DNA of 64,000 bases from Rhodoluna sp. (lineage in GTDB: Bacteria; Actinomycetota; Actinomycetes; Actinomycetales; Microbacteriaceae): contig JAHEBZ010000001.1 of assembly GCA_024641985.1 (NCBI GenBank), positions 78,056 to 142,055 of the forward strand, in the 5' to 3' direction. The notes below the pieces were generated by a model that saw only the letters and a program-made list of their open reading frames with translations, made no database searches and had not been told where the DNA came from. Shown one piece after another: positions 37,062 to 46,225 of this stretch. The translations under genes were made by a program, and so were the position numbers. Every line of letters starts with the position of its first letter. The stretch's first letter is position 1.

Positions 37062-38096
37062 ATGACTGATTCGAAATTGCAACGCACTCAAGCCCGGCCA
37101 GCAATGAAAGATGTTGCGAAGCTCGCGGGGGTTTCTGTCGCGGCCGTATCTAAAGTTATCCGGAATGCCTATGGCGTTAGCCCAAACATGAAGGCAAAAG
37201 TCGAAACCGCGATTTCGGAATTGGGATATCGACCTTCCTTGGCTGCTCGCGCGCTTCGAGGAAGCACATTCACCATTGGTTTCGAGATTCCACAATTAGG
37301 CAATGATTTCTTCAACCAAGTCATGGACGGTGCAGTTGAAGCTTTCGAAGGCACGCCGTATCAATTGATTATTGTGACGGGAGGCAATGCATACTCAGGT
37401 GAAGAGGCATTGAATTCGTTGATCGACAGGCAGCCTGACGGCGTTGTTGCTATCGCACCTAACGTTCCCGCAGATTGGCTCGAAAACGCCGCTCGCAAAG
37501 TGCCAATGGTAGTTCTCGGGAGGCACGACACCTCTCTGGAGTGGGATGTGGTGAGAAACGACGATCACCTCGGCGCCAATTTAGTGATGTCGCATCTGTT
37601 CGAGCTTGGCCACAAGCGCATCGCGCATCTAACCGTCCCTCGAAATGACGCAAAAGTGCAAGATGAATCACCGCACGCAATTCGCGAGAATATTTATAGA
37701 ACCAGGATGCTAGCTGAGGGCTTGGTTCCTGAGGTGCATCAAACGGGTTCCAGCGAAGAATCGGCTCACGACGCTGCCCTCGCTATCCTCAATCAAAATA
37801 TTGTTCCAACTGCAATATTCGCCGGACACGATACCTTGGCAATGGGCGTGCTTCGAGCGATTGGCGAGCGGGGGCTCACCTCGCAGCATATTTCGGTGGC
37901 CGGCTACGACGACATTTACTTGGCTGGAAATCCATTCATTTCACTCACCACGGTCAACCAGTATGGCGCGCGAATGGGGCACCTGGCTGCGCAACTTCTC
38001 ATGGAGCGAATTTCAGGGAAACGCCAGATTTCTAAGACTGAACTAGTAGTGCCAGAACTAGTTGTAAGAAATTCGACCCAAAAGCCCCAGCGATAA
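37062..38096 (+). CDS. LacI-family transcriptional regulator
   Basis: 344 residues. The N-terminal helix-turn-helix and hinge (about 10-65) read MKDVAKLAGVSVAAVSKVIR and later YRPSLAARALRGS, followed by a periplasmic-binding-protein-like effector domain with MSHLFELGHKRIAHLT and ISVAGYDDIYLAGNPF. It lies between the two glycosidase genes and the ABC transporter and probably represses all of them until a sugar binds. The strong inverted repeat at 38131-38174 is its likely operator. Confidence 0.93.
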   Translation: MTDSKLQRTQARPAMKDVAKLAGVSVAAVSKVIRNAYGVSPNMKAKVETAISELGYRPSLAARALRGSTFTIGFEIPQLGNDFFNQVMDGAVEAFEGTPYQLIIVTGGNAYSGEEALNSLIDRQPDGVVAIAPNVPADWLENAARKVPMVVLGRHDTSLEWDVVRNDDHLGANLVMSHLFELGHKRIAHLTVPRNDAKVQDESPHAIRENIYRTRMLAEGLVPEVHQTGSSEESAHDAALAILNQNIVPTAIFAGHDTLAMGVLRAIGERGLTSQHISVAGYDDIYLAGNPFISLTTVNQYGARMGHLAAQLLMERISGKRQISKTELVVPELVVRNSTQKPQR

Positions 38097-38130
38097 ATTC
38101 ATTTCGGCCACCAGAACGCAAGTTTCATAA

Positions 38131-38174
38131 ATTTTGTATAACGATACCCATTTATAGATATCGTTATACAAAAT
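38131..38174. promoter_or_regulatory. Perfect 16-bp inverted repeat, candidate LacI-type double operator
   Basis: The arm ATTTTGTATAACGATA (38131-38146) is repeated exactly, inverted, at 38159-38174, with a 12-nt spacer. Each arm holds GTATAACGATA, a near-palindrome around CG of the kind LacI proteins bind. It lies directly downstream of the regulator gene and 75 bp before the binding-protein start, so it should control the transporter genes and perhaps the regulator. Confidence 0.75.
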
Positions 38175-38248
38175 GCCGTTATTCTTGTATCAACATTGAA
38201 TCGTTTCAATGGAGTTTCACAATCCCAAAATTTCATTAGGAGACAAGC

Positions 38249-39538
38249 ATGAAAGACCGTCGCTTTAGTAAGGCAATTGCCTTAACCGTTGCAGGTACCC
38301 TCGCGCTAGGCGTTTCAATCGCCGGTGCCCCTGCTCAAGCTGCAACTACTATTACTTGGCTAACCGACTCTGGAGCCAACAACCTGGCTCGAGTAAACAG
38401 CGTTGTTAAGGCTTTCCAGGCTAAGAACCCAACCATCAAGGTCAAGATTGTAACTCGTCCGGGCGGAAGCACCGGAGACAACTTGGTTAAGACCAAGCTC
38501 GCTACTGGAACTATGTCAGACGTTTTCGACTACAACTCAGGTGCGTTGGTTTCTGCGCTCAACCCTGCAAAAACAATCGTCGATGTCAGCAAGGAGTCGT
38601 TCTGGCAGAACGTTTACCCTTCTTACAAGCCGGCCGTAACCGTTGCGGCTAAACAGTATGGCGCCCCATTTGGAACTGCTGGAGGCGGAGCGCTTTACTA
38701 CAACACCAAGGTATTGGCTGCTGCAGGAGTGACCTCAGTTCCTAAGACTTGGAATGACTTCATCGCTGCAAGCCAAAAGATCAAAGCAAACGGTGTTGAT
38801 GCAATCTGTGGTTCATTCGCAGATTCATGGTCAGCGCAGCTACTCGTTCTAGCCGACTACTTTAACGTTCAAGCTAGCGTAAAGAACTTCGCCGCTGATT
38901 ACTCAGCTAACAAGGCAAAATTTGCATATGTTCCTCAGGCTTTGGCTTCATTCTCAAAGATGGAGCAGACCTTTGCCCTGGGTCTTTACAACAAGAACGC
39001 AGCAACTACCAAGTATTCAGAAATTGGTAAATTGATCGGTGCTGGTAAGTGTGGCTTCTACCCAATGGGAACCTGGTTCACCCAGGACATCCCGGCAGAA
39101 AACGCAAACGAAGTTGGTTTGATGAACCTTCCGGGAACCTCGGCCAAGTCAAACGGACTAACCGTTTGGATGCCAGGCGCCATGTACATTGCAAAGTCGA
39201 GCAAAAACCTAGTTGCTGCGAAGAAGCTTCAGGCTTTTGTGGTAACCAAGGCTGGAACTGACGCTTGGGTGAAGGGTGATGTTTACTCGGGTCCTTTCAT
39301 GACCAAGGACCAGACTGCGGCTCCCGCGGGCGTTCCCCTAGCTACTAAGAACTTGGCATCACTGATGAAGGGCGCAAGTAGCCCAGCTCTCGAGTATGTG
39401 TCGGCTATCAAGGGACCACACCTAGACAGCATCTGCGTGCAGGTGCTAACCGGGCAGGTGTCAGCCAAAGAGGGTGCAGCTTTGTATGACAAGGATGTTG
39501 CGGCTCAGGCCCAGCAACTTGGCATCAAGGGCTGGTAA
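38249..39538 (+). CDS. Carbohydrate ABC transporter substrate-binding protein
   Basis: 429 residues, family 1 extracellular sugar-binding protein. A signal peptide (about 1-31, RRFSKAIALTVAGTLALG then APAQA) precedes a mature part starting ATTITWLTDSG. There is no lipobox cysteine, unusual for a binding protein in a Gram-positive cell; the DRRF start also leaves a Tat route possible. AGGAG precedes the ATG. A stem-loop separates it from the permease genes, which would let it be made in excess. It probably binds the rhamnose- or glucose-containing glycosides split by the upstream enzymes. Confidence 0.92.
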   Translation: MKDRRFSKAIALTVAGTLALGVSIAGAPAQAATTITWLTDSGANNLARVNSVVKAFQAKNPTIKVKIVTRPGGSTGDNLVKTKLATGTMSDVFDYNSGALVSALNPAKTIVDVSKESFWQNVYPSYKPAVTVAAKQYGAPFGTAGGGALYYNTKVLAAAGVTSVPKTWNDFIAASQKIKANGVDAICGSFADSWSAQLLVLADYFNVQASVKNFAADYSANKAKFAYVPQALASFSKMEQTFALGLYNKNAATTKYSEIGKLIGAGKCGFYPMGTWFTQDIPAENANEVGLMNLPGTSAKSNGLTVWMPGAMYIAKSSKNLVAAKKLQAFVVTKAGTDAWVKGDVYSGPFMTKDQTAAPAGVPLATKNLASLMKGASSPALEYVSAIKGPHLDSICVQVLTGQVSAKEGAALYDKDVAAQAQQLGIKGW

Positions 39539-39561
39539 CAACTAAGTAGTTAAAACCAGGT

Positions 39562-39598
39562 GCCCTGCCTGCTATCCCGATTGAGTGGCAGGCAGGGT
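39562..39598 (+). terminator. Intercistronic stem-loop after the sugar-binding protein gene
   Basis: CCCTGCCTGC (39563-39572) and GCAGGCAGGG (39588-39597) form a perfect 10-bp stem with a 15-nt loop and no U-tract. Such structures usually protect or partly terminate the mRNA so that the binding protein exceeds the permeases. It also argues that the permease start lies after it. Confidence 0.7.
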
Positions 39599-39623
39599 TC
39601 ACCTCTTAGTGAATAGAGAAGAA

Positions 39624-40514
39624 GTGCGTAGCAAATCAAAATCGAAACTTACAGCGGTTCGACTCAAAAATTACCCGCTTTGGTTTCTAATGCCTTTGGG
39701 AATTATCTTCTTAGGTTTGTACTTGCTCCCGACTATTACATCTCTGTATTACTCGACCCAGCGCTGGACGTTGTTTGACACCACGTTCGTCGGCTTAGAT
39801 AATTTCATACAGTTTCTGCAAGATCCGTTTCTCTTAAATGGAGTAGTAAACACGTTCGTCTATGCGTTCCTTACCTCTGGCTTGAAGGTAACTATAGGAA
39901 TGTTCCTGGGCGTTTTGCTTATGAGCAATATAAAATTCCGGGGCCTAATTCGAAATATTATTTTCTTCCCCGTACTAGTCAGCACGATCGGAATTGGAAT
40001 CACTTTTCAGGTTTTGATGAAGCCTGACATTGGCGTCCTAGACGGCATCGTTCGACTTCTTGGCGGGCCTGATGTCGGAATTCTCGGGAGTCCAGCTACA
40101 GCTATCTTTGGCGTAATTTTGGTTGATGTTTGGAAGGGCGTCGGTCTGGCGACTGTAATTTACCTGGCCGGTCTATCTTCGATTCCACAGGAATATTACG
40201 AGGCGGCGAAAGTTGATGGAGTAACTGGATGGCAAAATTTCCGCCACATCATATTGCCGTTGCTTCAGCCGGCAACCAATACCGTGATCATTCTCTCCCT
40301 GATCGGCGGACTGCGGTCATTTGATCTTATTTGGGCTATGACAGGGGGAGGGCCGGGTTTCGCCTCCGACGTGCTCGCATCCTTGATCTATAAACAGTAC
40401 CAATCTGGATTCTTTGGTCTTTCAACCGCCGGAAATGTGGCGATGTTCGTGCTGATCCTTCTGCTAATCGTTCCACTCAATAAATTCCTAAAGTCTCGCG
40501 AGGTCGAAGTCTAA
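39624..40514 (+). CDS. Carbohydrate ABC transporter permease (MalF/UgpA family)
   Basis: 296 residues from GTG at 39624, chosen because AGAGAAGAA precedes it and because an earlier GTG at 39585 would lie within the stem-loop. Six hydrophobic helices and the EAA loop (YYEAAKVDGVTGWQNFRHII) are present. With the next permease it forms the membrane channel. No ATPase gene follows, so the importer must use a shared MsiK-type ATPase encoded elsewhere. Confidence 0.9.
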   Translation: MRSKSKSKLTAVRLKNYPLWFLMPLGIIFLGLYLLPTITSLYYSTQRWTLFDTTFVGLDNFIQFLQDPFLLNGVVNTFVYAFLTSGLKVTIGMFLGVLLMSNIKFRGLIRNIIFFPVLVSTIGIGITFQVLMKPDIGVLDGIVRLLGGPDVGILGSPATAIFGVILVDVWKGVGLATVIYLAGLSSIPQEYYEAAKVDGVTGWQNFRHIILPLLQPATNTVIILSLIGGLRSFDLIWAMTGGGPGFASDVLASLIYKQYQSGFFGLSTAGNVAMFVLILLLIVPLNKFLKSREVEV

Positions 40515-40515
40515 A

Positions 40516-41349
40516 ATGAGGTCAACAAAAAATGCTCGCTGGGTTTGGGGTAGTTTCGCGCTGGCCGTTTCGGTTCTAGTTTTTGTGGTTCCTTTCGCCT
40601 TTATTGCGTTGAACGCCGCAAAAACGCGAGAGGAAGCGCAACTTTTCAGTTTCAGTTGGCCACAACATTTCCAGGCCTGGGATAATCTGGTTGCGGTTTT
40701 TGAAGCGAATGAATTCATGATTTTGCGAGCCTTTACAAACTCGATTGCCCTGACCGTTTTTTCTGTCACTATTCTTGTGCTGTTTGCCGCCATGGCGTCG
40801 TGGATAATCGAGCGACGCGGTGGAGTTGCGGCAAAGCTGGCGAATGGATTGGTTCTGATTGGGCTCATGATTCCACCAGCGTTGGTGCCAACAATCTTTT
40901 TACTACAAGCGCTTGGTATTTACGGTACCTTTCCGAGCATGGTGTTAGTCGAAATAGCCTTCAATACAAGCTTCACAATAATGATTTTCAGGTCTTTTAT
41001 TTCGACTATTCCTCGAGAATTGGATGAGGCGGCAATCATCGATGGAGCGGGCAGTTTGCAACTGTTCTTCCTAATTGTCTTCCCGCTTTTGAGACCAATT
41101 TTGGTGACGGCAATTATTTTGAATTCCGTTTTTGTATTCAATGATTTTGTAAACCCGCTGTATTTCCTACCGGGCGAGGGCACCGAAACCGTGCAGGTAA
41201 CCCTGTATAACTTCAGCAGTCAGTACCTCACCGATTACAACTTGCTTTTCATGGATATTCTCGTCATCACTATTCCGATGGTGATCATGTTTGCCATCTT
41301 TAACAAACGCATCGTGGCAGGAATGACCGCGGGTGCGGTGAAGGGCTAA
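40516..41349 (+). CDS. Carbohydrate ABC transporter permease (MalG/UgpE family)
   Basis: 277 residues, starting 1 nt after the previous stop. Six transmembrane helices and the EAA loop (ELDEAAIIDGAGSLQLFFLI) are visible. It is the last gene of the glycoside locus and is followed by a strong bidirectional terminator. Confidence 0.92.
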   Translation: MRSTKNARWVWGSFALAVSVLVFVVPFAFIALNAAKTREEAQLFSFSWPQHFQAWDNLVAVFEANEFMILRAFTNSIALTVFSVTILVLFAAMASWIIERRGGVAAKLANGLVLIGLMIPPALVPTIFLLQALGIYGTFPSMVLVEIAFNTSFTIMIFRSFISTIPRELDEAAIIDGAGSLQLFFLIVFPLLRPILVTAIILNSVFVFNDFVNPLYFLPGEGTETVQVTLYNFSSQYLTDYNLLFMDILVITIPMVIMFAIFNKRIVAGMTAGAVKG

Positions 41350-41402
41350 TTGGGTAAGCCAGACTGGATTCAAATCGAGTAACTAAATCGATTAGTTTGA
41401 TC

Positions 41403-41445
41403 AAAAGAATGTCCCCGAGGAAATATTCCTCGGGGACATTCTTTT
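41403..41445. terminator. Strong bidirectional terminator
   Basis: AAAAGAATGTCCCCGAGGAA (41403-41422) is repeated as an exact inverted copy at 41426-41445 with a 3-nt centre. A GC-rich stem flanked by A- and T-runs on both sides fits termination of both the permease transcript and the convergent sdh transcript. Confidence 0.92.
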
Positions 41446-41463
41446 GTAACTTTTTATGGAGTC

Positions 41464-42204
41464 TTAGGGCTTGCCTCGCAAGATTGCCTGCTTTACTTCG
41501 GCGATGGCCTTGGTAACCTCAATGCCGCGAGGGCAGGCCTCGGTGCAGTTGAAGGTGGTGCGGCAACGCCAAACGCCCTCTTTGTCGTTCAAGATGTCGA
41601 TGCGCACTTCGGCCGCTTCGTCACGTGAGTCAAAGATGAAGCGGTGTGCATTCACAATTGCTGCCGGGCCAAAGTATTGGCCGTCTGTCCAGAAGACAGG
41701 GCAAGAGGTGGTGCAGGCGGCGCAAAGAATGCACTTGGTGGTGTCTTCAAACTTTGAGTGCTGAGCAGCGCTCTGCAGGCGCTCTTTCTCGGGTTTGTCG
41801 CTGGCGATCAAGAACGGCTTGATGTCGCGGTAGGCCTGATAGAACGGGTTCATGTCGACAACTAGGTCTTTTTCGACCGCTAGACCCTTGATCGGCTCAA
41901 CATAAATTGGCTGAGTGATGTCGAGGTCTTTTACGAGGGTCTTGCAAGCAAGGCGGTTGCGGCCGTTGATGCGCATGGCATCTGAGCCACACACGCCGTG
42001 AGCGCAAGAGCGGCGGAAGGTTAGTGAACCATCCATCTCCCACTTGATCTTGTGCAGGGCGTCGAGCACGCGGTCGGTGCCGTGAACCTCAACATCGAAG
42101 TCTTGCCAACGAGCTTCTTGGCCGTCTTCGGGGTTGAAGCGGCGAACAAACAGGGTGACGGTGAAAGACGGCACTGCGCCAAGTTCTTCAAATTCGGTGG
42201 CCAT
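41464..42204 (-). CDS. sdhB: Succinate dehydrogenase iron-sulfur subunit
   Basis: 246 residues; carries electrons from the flavoprotein to the membrane anchor. Cysteine ligands of the three clusters are visible: the [2Fe-2S] site around CAHGVCGSDAMRINGRNRLAC, and [4Fe-4S]/[3Fe-4S] ligands in CILCAACTTSCP and CTEACPRGI. It is the last gene of the sdhC-sdhD-sdhA-sdhB order, overlapping sdhA by 1 nt. Confidence 0.97.
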   Translation of the reverse strand: MATEFEELGAVPSFTVTLFVRRFNPEDGQEARWQDFDVEVHGTDRVLDALHKIKWEMDGSLTFRRSCAHGVCGSDAMRINGRNRLACKTLVKDLDITQPIYVEPIKGLAVEKDLVVDMNPFYQAYRDIKPFLIASDKPEKERLQSAAQHSKFEDTTKCILCAACTTSCPVFWTDGQYFGPAAIVNAHRFIFDSRDEAAEVRIDILNDKEGVWRCRTTFNCTEACPRGIEVTKAIAEVKQAILRGKP

Positions 42205-43985
42205 TAGTACTTACGCTCCATCGGCTGGTAGTTAGTAATAGTGACTGGCTTCCAGTCGAGCTTGATGTTATCGCCAGGCTTTTTTGGCTTTTTGTCAGTC
42301 AAATACGCCATCGAGTGAACCATAAACTTTTTGTCGTCTCGGGTCTCAAAATCTTCGCGGAAGTGACCACCGCGGGATTCGCGACGCTCACGAGATGTGA
42401 ATGCCAAAACCTCGGCTAGGTCTAGCAAGAAGCCCAGCTCGATTGCCTCAAGAAGGTCGGTGTTGAATCGCTGACCCTTGTCTTGAACCGAGATGTTCTC
42501 ATAGCGCTCGCGAAGTTCGGCAATCTTGTCGAGGGCTTCGTTTAGCGACTCTTCGGTGCGATAAACCTGGGCGTTCTTATCCATGGTGTCTTGCAACTCT
42601 TTGCGAAGCACGGCAACCTTTTCGGTGCCCTTCGAGTTGCGAACCTTCTCGATCATCGAAACAACCTCGTCGGCGGCATTTGCCGGAACCGGCACATGCT
42701 TGGCGGTCTTGGCATATTCAACGGCCGCGATGCCGGCACGCTTGCCGAACACGTTGATGTCGAGCAGCGAGTTGGTGCCGAGGCGGTTTGCGCCGTGAAC
42801 CGAAACACAGGCACATTCGCCAGCGGCATACAAACCAGGAACGACGGTTTTGTTGTCGCGAAGAACCTCGGCCTGCACGTTGGTCGGAATTCCACCCATT
42901 GCGTAGTGCGCGGTTGGGAACACCGGAACCGGTTCGGTGTAAGGCTCGACGCCTAGATAGGTGCGAGCAAACTCGGTGATGTCTGGAAGCTTCTCGTCGA
43001 TCACCTCTGGTGGCAGGTGAGTTAGGTCGAGCAGAACATAGTCTTTGTTAGGGCCGGCGCCGCGGCCTTCACGAACCTCGTTCGCCATTGCGCGAGCAAC
43101 CATGTCGCGGGGGGCAAGGTCTTTGATGGTTGGGGCATAGCGCTCCATGAAGCGCTCGCCAGATGAGTTGCGCAGAATTCCACCCTCGCCACGAGCTGCT
43201 TCAGAAAGCAAAATGCCGAGGCCGGCAAGGCCGGTTGGGTGGAACTGGTAGAACTCCATGTCTTCGAGCGGAAGACCCTTGCGGTAGATGATGCCAACGC
43301 CATCGCCGGTGAGCGTGTGAGCGTTAGAAGTGGTCTTGAAGATCTTGCCGAAACCACCGGTGGCAAAAATGATTGATTTGCCCTGGAACACGTGAAGCTC
43401 GCCGGTAGCAAGCTCGTAGGCGACCACGGCAGATGGGCGCTCTACGCCATCGACCTTGGTCATGATTAGGTCGAGAACATAGAACTCGTTATAAAACTCG
43501 ATGCCGAGCTTTACGCAGTTTTGGTACAAAGTTTGAAGAATCATGTGACCGGTGCGGTCTGCTGCATAGCAAGAACGGCGAACCGGAGCCTTGCCGTGGT
43601 CGCGGGTGTGGCCACCGAAGCGGCGCTGGTCGATCTTGCCGTCTGGCGTGCGGTTGAAAGGCAGGCCCATGTTTTCTAGATCGATTACAGCCTGAACCGA
43701 TTCTTTAGCCAAGATTTCGGCGGCATCCTGGTCTACCAGGTAGTCGCCACCCTTAACTGTGTCGAAGGTGTGCCACTCCCAACTGTCTTCTTCAACGTTG
43801 GCTAGTGCCGCAGCCATGCCGCCCTGAGCCGCACCGGTGTGCGAGCGGGTAGGAAATAGCTTTGAGATAACGGCGGTCTTGGCGTGTGGCCCGGCCTCGA
43901 TGGCGGCGCGCATGCCTGCGCCACCAGCGCCAACAATTACTACGTCGTATTCGTAGTGGTGAACCTTTGGAGTTGCGTTAGACAA
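42204..43985 (-). CDS. sdhA: Succinate dehydrogenase flavoprotein subunit
   Basis: 593 residues. The N-terminal dinucleotide fold ([20 protein letters not shown]) binds FAD; the His of [17 protein letters not shown] is the covalent FAD attachment site. Substrate-site segments include [12 protein letters not shown] and the catalytic Arg region [22 protein letters not shown] is also typical. Oxidises succinate to fumarate in the TCA cycle at the membrane. Confidence 0.97.
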   Translation of the reverse strand: MSNATPKVHHYEYDVVIVGAGGAGMRAAIEAGPHAKTAVISKLFPTRSHTGAAQGGMAAALANVEEDSWEWHTFDTVKGGDYLVDQDAAEILAKESVQAVIDLENMGLPFNRTPDGKIDQRRFGGHTRDHGKAPVRRSCYAADRTGHMILQTLYQNCVKLGIEFYNEFYVLDLIMTKVDGVERPSAVVAYELATGELHVFQGKSIIFATGGFGKIFKTTSNAHTLTGDGVGIIYRKGLPLEDMEFYQFHPTGLAGLGILLSEAARGEGGILRNSSGERFMERYAPTIKDLAPRDMVARAMANEVREGRGAGPNKDYVLLDLTHLPPEVIDEKLPDITEFARTYLGVEPYTEPVPVFPTAHYAMGGIPTNVQAEVLRDNKTVVPGLYAAGECACVSVHGANRLGTNSLLDINVFGKRAGIAAVEYAKTAKHVPVPANAADEVVSMIEKVRNSKGTEKVAVLRKELQDTMDKNAQVYRTEESLNEALDKIAELRERYENISVQDKGQRFNTDLLEAIELGFLLDLAEVLAFTSRERRESRGGHFREDFETRDDKKFMVHSMAYLTDKKPKKPGDNIKLDWKPVTITNYQPMERKY

Positions 43986-44004
43986 TTTTCAGATTTCCTT
44001 AGGG

Positions 44005-44445
44005 CTACTTTGCCGGGCAGAACGATGGAAGAAGCTCTGCGGCAGCGCCGGCAGGGCAAGGGTCAAAAGTGAAGACAACCAGGGTGCCTAGAACGATCAG
44101 CACGGCGCAAATCGACCAAAGCGACCAAACCAAAGTCTTGCGAACGGCCTCTCTTTCGGTGTAGTCGTTCACAATGGTGCGCATTCCGTTGGTTCCGTGA
44201 ATCAGCGCAAGCCACAGCATTAGAAGGTCCCAGACCTGCCAGAACGGGTCAGACCACTTTCCGCCAACAAAGGCAAAATCAATTGCCTTGATGCCTTCAC
44301 CCAAGAACAAGTTGGTAAAAAGGTGGCCAAAGATCAAGAAAATCAGAACTACACCTGATGCGCGCATGTAGAGCCAGCCATATTTTTCCCAGTTGGCTGA
44401 TTTGCGGCTGCGTGGGCTGCGTGGTTGTTCAATAACGATAGACAT
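44005..44445 (-). CDS. sdhD: Succinate dehydrogenase membrane anchor subunit
   Basis: 146 residues from the ATG at 44445, which follows AAGGAG; the longer frame overlaps sdhC. Three hydrophobic helices are visible, with HLFTNLF and a conserved HGTNGMRTIVNDYTER segment holding residues near heme and quinone. It anchors the SdhAB head with SdhC. Confidence 0.9.
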   Translation of the reverse strand: MSIVIEQPRSPRSRKSANWEKYGWLYMRASGVVLIFLIFGHLFTNLFLGEGIKAIDFAFVGGKWSDPFWQVWDLLMLWLALIHGTNGMRTIVNDYTEREAVRKTLVWSLWSICAVLIVLGTLVVFTFDPCPAGAAAELLPSFCPAK

Positions 44446-44455
44446 CCCCGGCTCC

Positions 44456-44839
44456 TTAAATCTCAAAACCGAATACGTGTGAAAGGTGGCGAGGTGCAAA
44501 GCCTAGGAAGGCGATGGCGGCGATCGCGATGACAATCCAGAACATCACGTTCTGGTATTTGACACCCTTGCGCCAGAAGTCGATCAGAATCACACGAACA
44601 CCATTTAGTGCGTGAAAAAGAATTGCGGCAACCAGGCCCAACTCGGCTAGGCCGATTAGGGGAATTTTGTATGTGCTGATGACCGCGTTGTATGCCTCAG
44701 GGCTAAGGCGCACCAGAGCAGTGTCGAGAACGTGAACTAGGAGGAAGAAGAAAATTGCCACGCCGGTGATGCGATGCAACACCCATGACCACATTCCAAC
44801 TTTGCCTCGGTACAAAGTACCTGCTGGTTTTGACGGCAC
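44456..44839 (-). CDS. sdhC: Succinate dehydrogenase cytochrome b556 subunit
   Basis: 127 residues starting at GTG 44839, preceded by GAGAGG. The motif SWVLHRITGVAIFFFLLVHV (with a heme-region His) and FHALNGVRVILIDFW are typical of SdhC. Three membrane helices. It opens the sdh operon, divergent from the mannose-1-phosphate guanylyltransferase gene; the 113-bp gap holds both promoters. Confidence 0.93.
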   Translation of the reverse strand: MPSKPAGTLYRGKVGMWSWVLHRITGVAIFFFLLVHVLDTALVRLSPEAYNAVISTYKIPLIGLAELGLVAAILFHALNGVRVILIDFWRKGVKYQNVMFWIVIAIAAIAFLGFAPRHLSHVFGFEI

Positions 44840-44952
44840 GAAAAATCCTCTCGATTCGGCTACTTCTTCGAAGACGAAAACACCCCAAGTCTATTGCCTG
44901 TTGATGCGGCCTATCGCTCAAAAACGAACCATCGACTAGGGTTTTTCTTGAT

Positions 44953-46071
44953 ATGAGCATTCAGCGCGAACCACTCGACCGTTTCTTCAGCATCATTCCC
45001 GCCGGAGGAATCGGTAGCCGCCTTTGGCCACTTTCGCGTGCCTCGGCACCTAAGTTTTTGCACGACCTAACCGGTTCGGGTCAGACCCTGCTTCAAGACA
45101 CCTGGGATCGATTGACTCCGATTGCCGGAAAAGATCGAATCTTGGTTGTCACCGGCAAGGTGCACAAGTCGGCGGTGCTCGACCAAATCGAAGACTTATC
45201 GACCGAAAACCTGGTGCTCGAGCTGTCGCCCAAAGACTCAACGGCGGCCATTGCGCTCGCCGCAGCAATTCTGATGCAGCGTGAACCAGACGTAATTGTT
45301 GGTTCGTTCGCCGCCGACCACGTGATCAACGAGGATGAGCAGTTTCGGGCCACAGTGCGCGAAGCCGTAGAGGTTGCTGCAACCGGCAAGATTGTGACAA
45401 TCGGAATCGAACCGACCGAACCCTCGGTCGGCTTTGGTTACATTAAATCGGGTGAATCTTTGGGGCTCGAAAAGGCTCCCAACGCTCGCCACGTAATCAA
45501 GTTTGTTGAAAAACCAAACATTGCCAAAGCTCGCAGATATGTAGAGTCGGGCGAATACCTATGGAACGCTGGAATGTTTATTGCGCCGGCGTCGGTGCTG
45601 CTTGAGCAGCTGGCAAAATCTGAGCCAGAGCTTCACGCATCAATTATTGAGTTGGCCGCCGCTTGGGATGCAGAAAATCGCAAGGCGGCTTTCGAAAAGA
45701 TCTGGCCAAAGCTTAAGAAGGTGGCAATCGACTATTCGGTTGCCGAACCAGCCGCTGCGGCAGGTTTGGTTGCCGTTGTGCCTGCCAACTTCACCTGGCA
45801 CGATGTTGGCGATTTTGCCGCCATTGCCGAGCTGCAATCACAGGGCCGACGCGGAAACCTGGCGGTCTTAGGAAACGCCAAGGTTCTTGCCGATTCTTCC
45901 AGTGGAATTTTGATCAGCGACACCGATCGACTCATCGCGCTCATCGGTGTCGAAGACATCATTGTGGTTGACACCCCAGACGCACTTTTAGTAACCACTA
46001 AAGAACACGCTCAACGGGTAAAGAGCCTGGTTGATGCGCTAAAGGCCACCGGCCACTCAGATGTTCTCTAA
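44953..46071 (+). CDS. manC: Mannose-1-phosphate guanylyltransferase
   Basis: 372 residues. Makes GDP-mannose from mannose-1-phosphate and GTP for mannosylated lipids and glycans. The nucleotidyltransferase start IIPAGGIGSRLWPLSRASAPKF, FAADHVINEDE, VKFVEKP and LWNAGMFIAP are family motifs. It is a stand-alone GMP domain without the isomerase fusion. No linked glycan gene cluster; neighbours are sdh and nucleoside uptake. Confidence 0.93.
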   Translation: MSIQREPLDRFFSIIPAGGIGSRLWPLSRASAPKFLHDLTGSGQTLLQDTWDRLTPIAGKDRILVVTGKVHKSAVLDQIEDLSTENLVLELSPKDSTAAIALAAAILMQREPDVIVGSFAADHVINEDEQFRATVREAVEVAATGKIVTIGIEPTEPSVGFGYIKSGESLGLEKAPNARHVIKFVEKPNIAKARRYVESGEYLWNAGMFIAPASVLLEQLAKSEPELHASIIELAAAWDAENRKAAFEKIWPKLKKVAIDYSVAEPAAAAGLVAVVPANFTWHDVGDFAAIAELQSQGRRGNLAVLGNAKVLADSSSGILISDTDRLIALIGVEDIIVVDTPDALLVTTKEHAQRVKSLVDALKATGHSDVL

Positions 46072-46225
46072 AGTGCAAAGCTGGCCAGTTAAAACAGTTC
46101 TGTAACGACTGGGTTAATAATTTGCTCTAAATCGTTTTCAACCTGATTTGCTTTGTTCCCGAGGTCTAGGCTGAAGGTGCAAACCGATTGGTGAAATCCA
46201 CCGGTCGTTTTTCAGGAGGAAACAA

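Noticed and set aside
32316-41349. Genomic island with integrase or insertion sequence
   Set aside because: Composition differs from the flanks, but no transposase, integrase, tRNA target or flanking direct repeat was found, so only an acquired block is suggested.
46072-46225. Riboswitch before the nucleoside-binding lipoprotein gene
   Set aside because: The gap is short, shows only weak local pairing (GGTG/CACC) and none of the conserved purine- or preQ1-type bases.
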